DNA from: Limnanthes douglasii subsp. nivea | Taxonomy: Eukaryota > Streptophyta > Magnoliopsida > Brassicales > Limnanthaceae | Length of the DNA: 64,000 nt | Direction of reading: 5' to 3' | NCBI GenBank assembly: GCA_036936605.1 | Contig: JAUPFV010000005.1 | Coordinates: 123,126,453-123,190,452, forward strand | Shown: positions 23,040 to 32,900 of the stretch, piece after piece | How positions within the stretch are numbered: position 1 is the stretch's first letter | How the letters are laid out: every line of letters begins with the position of its first letter | Translations under genes and position numbers: made by a program | Notes under the pieces: generated by a model | Told to the model about the DNA's origin: nothing | The model's input: the letters and a program-made list of their open reading frames with translations, nothing else | The model's database searches: none

Positions 23040-24235
23040 TATTAGAGAGTGCTGTCAGTCGATAAATTAATGAGCAAGAAGATACGTTCAAAGGCCCACG
23101 ATTATATATTCCTCAGAGGCATTTTTTACAAAACATCTTTTAATAGAACTCTACTTTGATGTTTGGGAAAAGATGAATCACATATGTTACTGTTAGAATT
23201 ATAAGATAGACTGTGCATTATGGGTACAAAACATTTAAATGCAGAGTATCTTTTGCATGATAGTATTGGCCTACGATCTCCTCTCATGCCAAAGAACTAG
23301 TTAAAAGATGTGACATTTGTCAAAGGTTTGCTAATGTAATTCATAAACCTCGGGTTCTCATTAAGTCTATATTTGAAGCATTATTATTTGTCATATGGGG
23401 TATTGACCTCATCAGACCATTACTAATGGCATCGGGTGGCAGACAGACGATAATTATCGTAGTGGATTATTTTTTGAAGTGGGTAGAAGTCAAATCATTA
23501 GCTGGATCAAAAGCTAATGATGTAATTAAGTTTATCATCTCATATATATGTTGTCGCTTTCGGGTCTGAAGCAGATTACTATAATCAATGGACCATAATT
23601 TGATAATAAAGACATGAATACCTTTTGTTCCTCCCAAGGAATACAACAATGTTTTTTTACCCCTTTCCATCCTCAAGTGAATGGTCAAGTTGAGGTGACT
23701 AATCAGACAATCCTCGGTGACTTAAAAAAATGGAAGGAAAAGAAGGAAAGTGGTCATATTATTTACACGAAGGTATTTGGGCGTACCAAACTACTCCTCG
23801 AACTGCAACTTTAGAATCTCCGTTTGCTTTAGTATATGGGATGGATGCGGTAATACCTTCCAAGCCTAATTTTGCTTTAAATTGTGTCACTGAGTACTAT
23901 GAAAACACTAATGATGAAATGAGGATAATTGAACTAGACTTAATTGAGGAGAAAAGAAGGCGGGCACACTTGAATTCGTTGCATTACCAAACTTTTATGA
24001 GAACCAGATATAACTCGAAAGATAACCGAAGATAGTTTAAGGTTGAATTCCAAGTGTTAATAAATATATTTCTCCATACAAAAGAAAAGCACCTTGGAAA
24101 TTGGGACCTCATTTGAAAGGCCCGTATGTAGTAATGGAAAAAGTAAAGCCAAGACTTATCTGATCAAGGATAGAGAAGGAAGAGATCTCCGACACCCATG
24201 GAATATTTATCATCTCTTGTTGTATTTAGAATGAT
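23040..24235 (+). pseudogene. TE3 integrase, broken
   Basis: Pieces in order: a zinc-binding remnant near 23170-23330, and the core start LMASGGRQTIIIVVDYFLKW near 23427-23480. Then the DNG/S region is damaged near 23590 (TIINGP in place of TTDNGP), and SSQGIQQCFFTPFHPQVNGQ with VEVTN follows (23614-23814). A shifted frame 23730-24035 has [20 protein letters not shown]. The C-terminal remnants LRHPWNIYHLLLYLE-like end near 24231. Inactive. Confidence 0.75.
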
Positions 24236-24239
24236 TGTA

Positions 24240-25615
24240 AAAATTTAAATGATTAAAATATGTAAAATATTGGTGGCCTATAAACTTCAGATGCACTCTT
24301 AAAAAGTTCTACAAAATAAAATACAAGAAATAATGGTATGATCGGAACCAATAACAAAATGATATAATGATGGAATAAAGTATGTTATACAAATTTGAGC
24401 GAAACAATCAGTGTGATATTTGATAAGGCAAATGACTTGTTATGTTTTTGTAAGCTTAAAAAAATTAACGTGTGATATTTGATAAGGCAAATGACTTGTT
24501 ATGTTTTTGTAAGCTTAAAAAAATTAACTCGTAAATATCATTGTAATCTTAAGATATTACCGAAGTATCACAAATAGATTGTTACTTTAATGTGGGACTA
24601 TTAAGTAAGAAACATGAGTTCTAGAGGCGATTGATGATGAAAAATTGATAGAATTTATGAAAAACGACTCTCGTGGGACCAAAACCAATCACGACCAAAC
24701 CAAAACAAATCACTTGAGTTGAATTTCTCCACATTTTCTCTTCAGGAAAACCACCTATTGCTTCAAAATACTAGACATATATGACATAGTTGATGAATAC
24801 ATGAGCCTAACCTTGAACCACATTGTATTACACACTCCTCCTATAAATCACATATAACCCATCTCATAATCCAATGCCCGCGACATAATTTAGTTTACTT
24901 ATATTGGAATCTTTACCTATTAGTAAATTTTCACGTTGACAACCTTTGAAGAATTGTTGCGTCACATCAAGAAGTAGTCATCATTGTTGCCAAAAATAAT
25001 AGAATGAAGGGAGGATGATGGTACAAAAATTAATTTAAATCAATGTTATATTCAATAGTACATACAATGAAGTTCGTGACATTGTTCTCTTGACACCATA
25101 AGAAAGGACCATGGCCATATTAAAATGACAAACATACCATACACTAGGAAATTGAAGTTATAGGTGGTTATGTGCCAACATGATCATACGAAGAAATTAC
25201 AATGCATTTTGACATTTATATATGCCTTTTTATAATATATTGTAATATTAGGTATAACGTAATTTAAATATATTAAATAATTATGTTAACGGTCCATGAA
25301 TGCCTTCGGTATATGGTCAATATCCGGATTGGTCTCATTTGGAGCTACAAAAACCTAGCCAAAAAATGGAACTCCACTTCTCTGGTACTCAACTAATATA
25401 ATCCACTTAGACCTTGGTCATTCTAAAATAAATTGATGATCTATGAGAGACCCCTCATTTGGTCACATCATAGAATGAGAAAAAAATGTAATGCTAGCAA
25501 CAAAATGGTTCTTTGCTCGAAAGACACCTAAAACGTAATATCAGCATGGGCCTTTTATCATTTATGTATTACAATTTGGATATCTTTACATAATCCACAT
25601 AGAACATCATTGGTA
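24240..25615. other. AT-rich interval between TE3 and TE4
   Basis: No coding sequence recognised. It contains a 59-bp tandem duplication (listed separately). It should include the TE3 3' LTR, but I cannot match it to the 5' LTR. Confidence 0.45.
24411..24528. repeat. 59-bp perfect tandem duplication
   Basis: Two adjacent identical units, 24411-24469 and 24470-24528, each starting GTGTGATATTTGATAAGGCA and ending AAAATTAAC. Identity suggests a recent slippage or repair event. No coding. Confidence 0.9.
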
Positions 25616-25620
25616 GGTTC
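25616..25620. repeat. TE4 target-site duplication, left copy
   Basis: GGTTC immediately left of the LTR; the same five bases follow the other LTR. Confidence 0.9.
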
Positions 25621-26078
25621 TGGTGTGGATAATAATCGCCTGAGGGTAGGCTGGTAATTTTAATTGGTGTTTTAAGGTGATGTGTGGGTGTTAAACGGTG
25701 GTGTGTGGGTGTTAAACGGTTTAAAGTAGGGAGTAGAGAGATAATTAAGCAGCTTGGTAGCAGTTAATTCTCATTACCCATAGTTAATGCAGGTGGTTGG
25801 GTATTTATAGTGTGATGTTTGGGCCCTTATGGGCTTTCGGGTCATGTTTAAAGAACCCGGGTCATGTTCAAAGACCTATAAGCTCTAAGTAGGAGAGCAA
25901 GTAGCTTAGTCAAGGAGTGTTTAGGTTTTTTAGTACTTTTGTCATAGTTCAAACAGTCCTATGGTCATAGTGTTCGAAGTGATCTGTCCGGTCCATGTGA
26001 TCTGTCTGATCTGTCCGGTTCGGAGGCTTTGGACCGATCTGTCCTTGTCCGGGGAGCATGCTGAATTCGGACTCATCA
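25621..26078 (-). repeat. TE4 3' LTR
   Basis: 458 bp, TG...CA on the - strand. The TATAAATA box is at 25809-25802 on the - strand. An imperfect tandem pair GTGTGGGTGTTAAACGGT lies near the R/U5 end. At all six positions that differ from the other LTR, this copy has the A:T pair. Confidence 0.95.
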
Positions 26079-26093
26079 GGAGCCCCTTTTTTA
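26079..26093 (-). promoter_or_regulatory. TE4 polypurine tract
   Basis: On the - strand the sequence AAAAAAGGGGCTCC abuts the 3' LTR start TGATGAG. This is the expected position for the primer of plus-strand DNA synthesis. It is mostly purine, with a CTCC tail. Confidence 0.7.
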
Positions 26094-26233
26094 GGTGTTT
26101 GAACAAATATTCTTGTCAGAGACCTGAAAAATAGTCTGATGCTAGAAGTAGTATTCAATCCGGACAGGTTTATGGGTTTACCCGGACAGATAAAGCTTCA
26201 CGAATTCAAAGCGGTTTTTGCCAGAGTTTGTGG

Positions 26234-26413
26234 GACACGTGTCGCTCTCTGATTGGTCACTCCAGCCGTTTTTTCACCTTGAATTTCGCACCACCTTCTT
26301 CGAAAAGCAACCTCTTTAATTACAAATGGTGACATCAGCGCCGTCTTTTAATCATTGCCAAACTTTTCGAATTCTCCTATGAATCAACTCCTATTTTCAG
26401 ATCTACTATAAAT
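26234..26413 (+). promoter_or_regulatory. Candidate promoter of the TE4 antisense ORF
   Basis: Between the 3' LTR and the antisense ORF are a palindromic G-box GACACGTGTC (26234-26243), an inverted CCAAT box (GATTGGTC, 26251-26258) and a TATA box TATAAAT (26407-26413). A pyrimidine-rich leader with CTTTCTCTCTCT follows. The first ATG after the TATA box is the antisense ORF start at 26512. This is a plant-like core promoter layout, independent of the LTR. It is inferred from motifs only. Confidence 0.6.
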
Positions 26414-26511
26414 TCAAATCACTTTCTACTATTTTACTATCTCTTTCACATTTACTCTGCAAATTTACTCAGAGCTTTCTCTCTCTAAAGCAAAGGTTTC
26501 CTTGGTAGTTT

Positions 26512-29482
26512 ATGTTTATAGCAAGGACAGCTTTGATCAAAGGCGGCTGGCTCAATCTTTCAGAGTTGGAGAGAGCACAAAAAGTTGAGAAGGAGAAACG
26601 AATAGCAGCAGGGCTACCTTCATCACCCGTTGACAAGCCAGTCGCCTCCGTTACAGAGTTAGATCGAGGATCGTCCTCCTCTAAAGGTACTAAACCCAAA
26701 AAACTATTTTAATCCACCCTCTCGCCTATAGTTTCTGGTTCCTCAGTTCAGGAGTCAGTACCTGCTGTTGAGCCAGGAGTTACAGTCACAAGTGTTAGGA
26801 AACCTTCTCCTTTTATCGCTATGGGGTCTGACACAGAGCACTCTTCGGAGAAGCTGATAGTTAAGAGGACAAGCCGGCTAGTTAAAGGGCTAGCCTCCAA
26901 GAATACTCCCTCCAAATCGGGGGCAAAAAACAGTAGTTCTGGGTCTGGAGTGCCCATCAGAGCTCCCAGGGAAAGGTCATCTGATCCGGAGGCCAGCAGC
27001 CCGGTACTTCCAAGAGAGACTTCTGCCTCAGAGCCCCAGCCTGAGACTAGAAGTCTAAGAAACACAGAAGGCCAGCAGTCCGGAAGCCAGGCTGAGCCAA
27101 GCTTTAATCCTCCCCGGACCACTACCACAGATATCCCCCCGACAATCATGGTGGAAAGAATGGAGGACTCTGCTGAAGAAGTCCCTTTTGAGTCTGAGTC
27201 CTCCGGCCATACTGATAATGCTGCTGCCAAAAAATGCAAGGAAAAACTGTTCTTGAGGCATCCGGACCTGCCGGAGTGCCTTGAAGAGAAGGTGGGGCCG
27301 TGTTTTCACAGAGTTGAGCTCAAATACCTCTTGGCCTTACAGAAGACCAAGTATGCATTCATCCATACTGCTGAACTGGGTCGAATGCGCACAAAATGGG
27401 GGATCCCAGAAAACGTAAAGATAAGGATTCCCATAGATCCGGAGACCCATATGGATTGTAAGCGGAACGAAATAGTCTTTTTTACAGAGCTATTTAATTA
27501 GGGACTCAGGTTCTCATTGGACCCGGAGATCGTTAGATACTTCCACCTGGTCAAGCTCTGCCCGAGCCAGCTGAGCCCTAACGGCTGGTATACTCTGATG
27601 TCATGTATCATGGCATCTAGGCTGTCTGGGATCCCTCTCCCTATGGAAGAGTTCGCAGCAGTGGCCAACCTTTGCAAACATCACCAGTTCCCCTTTTATC
27701 ACTTTAATATGGGGGACAACTTCAAGGCTGTCAATGATTTGTTGGAGTCGGAGAGCAAGTGGAGGAGCCAGTTTTTGTTTGTCAGTGGCGCCTGGGAAAA
27801 CGGCAAGAAGATCAAGGCCGGAGAGAACCCAAGCCTCCTCAGAAGCAGATGGAGGAGTGACCGTAAGTTTCACACTTCGAATCTTTGTCCATTTTTCCCC
27901 TTTTTTTAAGTTGGTTTAAATTAACTGGTCTTTTTTTGCTTTAACAGAACTGCGTAAGGAGTTCGGGGACTACTTGAAGGCCGGACAGGTCACTTGTGGC
28001 AAAATCAATGCTTGGGCCGCAGAGAACTGGAGGAACCGATTCCACAGTGCCTTCACCAGTGGGAACTTGGCAAGGTCTCACCTGTGGAACACCACAGGTC
28101 GGAGAGACCTGACTTGGGAGGAGCTTACTACCCAACCTTATGGGGACACTGTGCTCAAAAGATCCCATGAACCAGACGGGACGCTCTTCCTACCGGGCCG
28201 GGCGAAAGCCCCGAGCAAAATGAAAGGTAGGAAAAGAGGCAAAAAGGTGGCGAGCGATGCTGAGAAGGATGCCCCAACCACCCCGGAGGGGCCGGCCCAG
28301 AGCCAAATTGATCCTGCTCTCTTGCAAGTGGTGGAGCAAGAGACCGAAAGGCAGGTAGCAGACCCTCCAAGACCTCCAAGGGCTCCCAAGAGGACTCGCA
28401 AACAAGAAGGTGAAGGTGCTGACCGGGAAGCCAAAAAGAAAACGGCTTCACAGGGAGACGAGCTCTCTCTCCGGGATCCGGAGCCTTCATTCCCAACTGA
28501 CCCTTCTGACCCAACGCTGGCCGAAGAGATCCCAAGGGACTTTCATACTGATGAGGTGGAAGGGGGAGATCTCAACCTGGATGAAGTGGACATCACCGGT
28601 CTAGGTGGACTTGGTGAATACTTCCTTAGCCTTCCCAGAGATGAATTCGCAGGGCCTTACATTCCTCCGAGCAGCTCCAATACGGTCAACTTCAATGGTA
28701 AGACTTTCATTGTTTCTAGTGAAAAGGACACCATAGCCCATTCTTTGCTTAGCAATGTGCAGCCAGTACTCACACTGGAAAGACAAGTCCGGGGTCAAGC
28801 AGACATCATCAAAGATCTCAAGTCTGAGAAGGAAAAACTGTCAGAAGACCTCCGCACTGCTACAACCAATGCTGACATGCTAAAGGAGGCAAATGAGAAG
28901 CTGAAAAAGAGTCAAGAGGAAAGCACCACAAAGGTTGCCACTCTAGAGGAAACCATTAAAGACCTCCGGGAGAAGCTGTCCGGTGTGGAGAAAGACCTTA
29001 CTGTCTCAAAGCGAGAGACCACGGCAAAGGAGAAGATTATCACCAACTTGACCACTAACAAGATTGCTCTTGAGAATGCAGTGACCAAGGCTGTTGAGGA
29101 GAAAACTGTCTTGTTACAGGAGCAGGATGCTAAGATCCAAGCCAGGATCAATAATTATGCCAACCAGATGCTCAAGAGCGAAGAGCTGCTGCTTGAAAAT
29201 GTGAGGTCTGATATGGTCCTACTTTTCCATGAAAAGTTTCCGCAGAGGAACCTAGGGGAGTTGTGGCTTTATGTTGAGCCCGAAAACCTCCCATACCATA
29301 CTATGGCTGAAGGTGACAGGTATGGCTACTCTAGTGGTTGCTCGGATGATGAGGAACATACTGGGGAGAGCCCAGATGACAAGAAAGATGATCCCAAAGG
29401 CAAGAAGGTAGATGAAGGGAAAGATGAACCTAAGGGTAAGAAGGCAGATGAGGGTAAGCCATCTTCAAAGGCTCAACCTTAA
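26512..29482 (+). pseudogene. TE4 antisense ORF, two exons (gypsy-type transposon domain, coiled coil)
   Basis: Exon 1 is 26512-27862. An intron with GTAAGT...TTTAACAG occupies 27863-27947. Exon 2 is 27948-29482. The split codon C|AA rejoins the frames exactly, giving about 961 codons. Exon 1 has two in-frame stops, TAA at 26710 and TAG at 27499, so this copy is broken or only its second part is made. The N-terminal half is Ser/Pro/Glu-rich. SLDPEIVRYFHLVKLCPSQL then SPNGWY (from about 27514) resembles PF04195 ('putative gypsy type transposon'). Exon 2 has SHLWNTTGRRDLTWEELTT, a Lys-rich patch and VNFNGKTFIVSSEKDTIAHS. A long coiled coil follows (about 28770-29190), then an acidic/Lys tail with KGKK.DEGK repeats. 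It lies opposite to gag-pol and converges on it. Biochemical role unknown. Confidence 0.8.
27863..27947 (+). other. Intron in the TE4 antisense ORF (85 bp)
   Basis: Donor GTAAGT at 27863, T-rich stretch, acceptor TTTAACAG ending at 27947. Removal keeps the frame across RSD|QLRKEF. TE2 has a GTAAGT donor after the equivalent SRWKS residues, so the intron position is shared. Confidence 0.8.
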
Positions 29483-29517
29483 CCCACAATTTACTCTGTT
29501 TATTTTTTATTCACACT

Positions 29518-29626
29518 AAAGTCCTTGGAAGGCCAAGGCACTCTTTTTGTAATGGTGTCCGGTGCTCGGCCGGACAGGTTTTTTGTGTTGTACCTTGACT
29601 ATTGAAAGTCCTTGGAAGGCCAAGAC
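29518..29626 (+). other. Hairpin module downstream of the TE4 antisense ORF
   Basis: About 40 bp after the antisense stop: CCTTGG-AAGG-CCAAGG (29523-29538), then TGTCCGG-N7-CCGGACA (29556-29576), then CTTGG-AAGG-CCAAG (29611-29624). The first and third share the 16 or so bases around AAAGTCCTTGGAAGGCCAAG, spaced 87 bp. In TE2 the middle stem is TGTTCGG/CCGAACA, a paired change. Confidence 0.65.
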
Positions 29627-29872
29627 AATTTTAAGTTGTTTCATTTAATGAATATCTTTGTTTTGTGTAACCATCACCTTCTTTCATTGTTCATTTTAAT
29701 TTTGATAGCCAGAGTTTAAGTAGCTTTTAGATATTGCATTGTGAGAGTGTTTAAATTCTCCGGCTAGAGTTTAAATAGCCTTTAGATATTTTAGTCCGGA
29801 TAGTATGATAAGGGATTGGACTTTTAAAAACACTTAGAAAATTTTGAAGAAGGCATCGAATTTTATTTAACA

Positions 29873-29925
29873 ACCCGGACACCTCATTAAAACCTCTCCG
29901 TGCCACCGGTGAGGAAAGAGTATGC
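29873..29925 (-). other. Post-pol conserved noncoding motif (TE4 copy)
   Basis: On the - strand: GCATACTCTTTCCTC, GGTGGCACGGAGAGG, TTTTAATGAGGTGTCCGGGT. It lies about 50-100 bp past the integrase stop, in the spacer between the convergent ORFs. Confidence 0.6.
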
Positions 29926-29974
29926 CCCCAAATATTTACATGGATGTTTAAACAAGTAAATATTTACACAAGTG

Positions 29975-32900
29975 CTATTCCAAGTACATCCGGAGATGCT
30001 CAATATTCCAAGGATGAGTTAAAACTCTGCCATCTTTGTCTTCCAACCAATAAGTTCCGGGCTTGATTCTTTCAACCACTATATACGGACCCTCCCAGGT
30101 TGGGGCCAGCTTTCCGAAGAGCTTTTCTTTAGTGTGTAAGAAGACCTTCCTTAATACTTTATCCCCTGGTTGGAAATCTCTTCTTTTAACTTTGGAAGCA
30201 AACCTGCTCCTCATCAAGCCCTGATAGTGTGCAACTCTAAGGTGAGCCTTAACCCGTCTTTCTTCTATCAAATCAAGTTGACTTCTGATTTCCATCTCAT
30301 TAGCGTGTTCGGAGAAGTAGTGAACACGAAAGGAAGGGAGTGTCTTCTCTATGGGGGCTACTGCATCCATCCCATAGATCAAGGCAAAGGGTGATTCTTG
30401 TGTTGCAGTCTCAGATGTTGTCCGGTAGGCCCACAAGACTTCTTGCAAATAGCTAGGCCATTTCCCAGCAGCCCCTTCCAAATTCTTTTTTAACCCGGAG
30501 AGTATAGTTCTATTAGCCACTTCGACTTGCCCATTTGCTTGTGGGTGGAAAGGTGAAGAAAAACAATGCTGTATACCCCTTGAGGCACAGAAGCTCTTTA
30601 TTTCTCTATTGTCGAACTGTGGCCCGTTGTCTGTTGTTATTGTTTGTGGGACACCAAATCTGCAACATATGTTGGACAGAATGAATTTTATAACAGCTTT
30701 TGACGTTGTCCCTGCCAGGGGGGCTGCTTCTATCCACTTCGAGAAGTAGTCTATGGCCACAATTATAGTTTTGCACCCTCCGGACGCCACGGGGAGAGGC
30801 CCTACTAAATCCAACCCCCATCAAGCGAAGGGAATGGGCTCAGAAATGGATTCTAGAGGAATGGCTGGTACATGAATTTCATTGCTGTACCTCTTGCATG
30901 GGTCACACCGCCTTACTAACTCCTTAGCATCTTTCATGATTGATGGCCAATAGTATCCGGAGAGTAGTATTCTTCTTGTTAGAGCTCTAAATCCACAATG
31001 GGCTGATCCCTCACCATCATGTAATTCGGAGAGGACCACTTGTGACTCATCATCCCCCAAACAACGCAGGAGAGGTTTACTATAGGATTTTTTGTACAAC
31101 ACTTCTCTCAATATAATGAAACCACGAGCCTTGTGTTTCAATGTTCTGGCTTGTGACTTATCTGAAGGCACAATACCATCGAACAGATATTGTATGAGAG
31201 GAGATCTCCAGTCTTGAGGTCGTTTCACTTGTATTTCAAAAATTTCCTCTTCTACACCCTTACTAAGTTGAATAGAAGGGCTTTCAAGCACATGGATCCA
31301 TGGGTATGACTCCGTATATGCTATGGTTGCTAATGAGTCTGCTAGCTCATTCTCTGCCCGGGGAATGTGCTCATAGACAACAGCTTTAAATTTTAGTGCC
31401 TCATTTTTTAGGAGGAGTAAATACTTCACAAGCTGCTCCTTTCTAGCCTCAGATTGGCCTAAGGCATGGTGGATAAGCAATTGGGAGTCACTTAGAAACT
31501 TGACCCTCTTAGCCCCATAAATGTAGGCTAACTTTAACCCAGCTATAGTTGCTTCATATTCGGACTCGTTATTAGATGCCCTGAAAGCAAAACAAATAGC
31601 CTGGTACATATTGTCTCCATATGGGGAAGTTAAACATATTCCTGCACCACATCCCATAGTGCTAGATCCACCATCTGTTCGGACGATCCACATTTTCTTA
31701 TCTTTATTATCAGTAGCTTGCTCCGAATCCTTATCGGAGTGGAATTCAACCAGAAAATCAGCCACAGCTTGGGCTTTCACTGCTGTCCGGGGAGCAAAGT
31801 CTATGTCGAAGTCCCCCAACTCCACTGACCACTTAGTCATTCTGCTCGAAATATCTGCTTTTTGAAGGACATTCTTTAAGGGAAAAGAGGTCCGAACGAT
31901 GATAAGATGAGCCTGGAAATAAGGCCTCATCTTCCTTGCAGCTATTACCAGAGCTAATGCCAATTTTTCAAGTTTCAAGTAACGTCTCTCAGCATCTATT
32001 AAGCTCTTACTGATGTAGTACACTGGGTGGGGATGTCTATCGACTTCTCTTACCAGCACAGCACTGATGGCACAACTTGAAACTGCCAAATATACGAAGA
32101 GAGTCTCCCCATCAACTGGTTTGAACAAAGTTTTGGGGGAGGACATGTGTTTCTTGATTTCATTGAAAGCCTCATCACACTGTGGGGTCCACTCGAAACC
32201 ATTTGCACCCTTCAAAGTTTGAAAGAAAGGAGCACACCTGTCCGAAGACCTAGAGATAAATCTGTTTAAGGCTGCTAACCTCCCCGTTAACCGCTGTACT
32301 TCTTTGACGTTTCGAGGAGGTTCCATATGGAAAAGAGCATTGAGTTGGTCCGGATCGGGCTGTATTCCATGCTCACTTATGATATAGCCTAGAAACTTCC
32401 CAGACTGCACTCCGAAGACACACTTTTCAGGGTTTAACTTTAAATTCACTTTCACTAAGTTGGCAAAAGTTTCTTGGAGATCGGACAAGTGTAACTGCTC
32501 ATCCATACTTTTCACCATCATATCGTCAATGTAAACCTCCATATTTCTTCCAATTTGATCAGCAAATGCCTTGTTGACTAATCTTTGATAAGTAGCCCCA
32601 GCATTTTTCAAACCAAATGGCATCATTTTGTAGCAATGAAGCCCTTTGTCAGTTACAAATGTGGTATGCTCTTGATCCTTAGGATCCACTTGAATCTGAT
32701 TGTATCCGGAGAAAGCATCCATAAAGGAAAGCAGCTTGTTTCCAGAGGTGGAGTCTACTAACTGATCGATTCGGGGGACCGGATACAAGTCTTTTGGGAA
32801 AGCTCTATTGAGGTCTGTGAAGTCTATGCCTCCTTCTAGCTGGGAGGCCAAAGTATGAGCATGCCTCTTCCTCGAAGAAGCAGTATGAGCTGTCATAGTG

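Larger units (their letters stand above)
18201..24240 (+). mobile_element. TE3: divergent, decayed Tat-like Ty3/gypsy element
   Basis: Order: LTR end (TATAAAA at 18214-18220; end ATCA at 18358), primer-binding site (18359), gag, protease (with a tandem duplication), RT with YIDDM, RNase H, archaeal-type RNase H and integrase, ending near 24235. Proteins align with TE2, TE4 and TE8 but are more divergent, and the primer-binding site differs, so this is another family. No antisense ORF is recognisable after integrase, and no 3' LTR was found. Confidence 0.75.

Noticed and set aside
24900..25615. Gag half of TE5 left of the TE4 insertion
   Set aside because: If TE4 had split TE5, gag and protease should lie here, but no frame shows them.
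26748..27309. 163- and 84-codon - strand ORFs
   Set aside because: Opposite-strand shadows of exon 1 of the TE4 antisense gene, which has the conserved domain.
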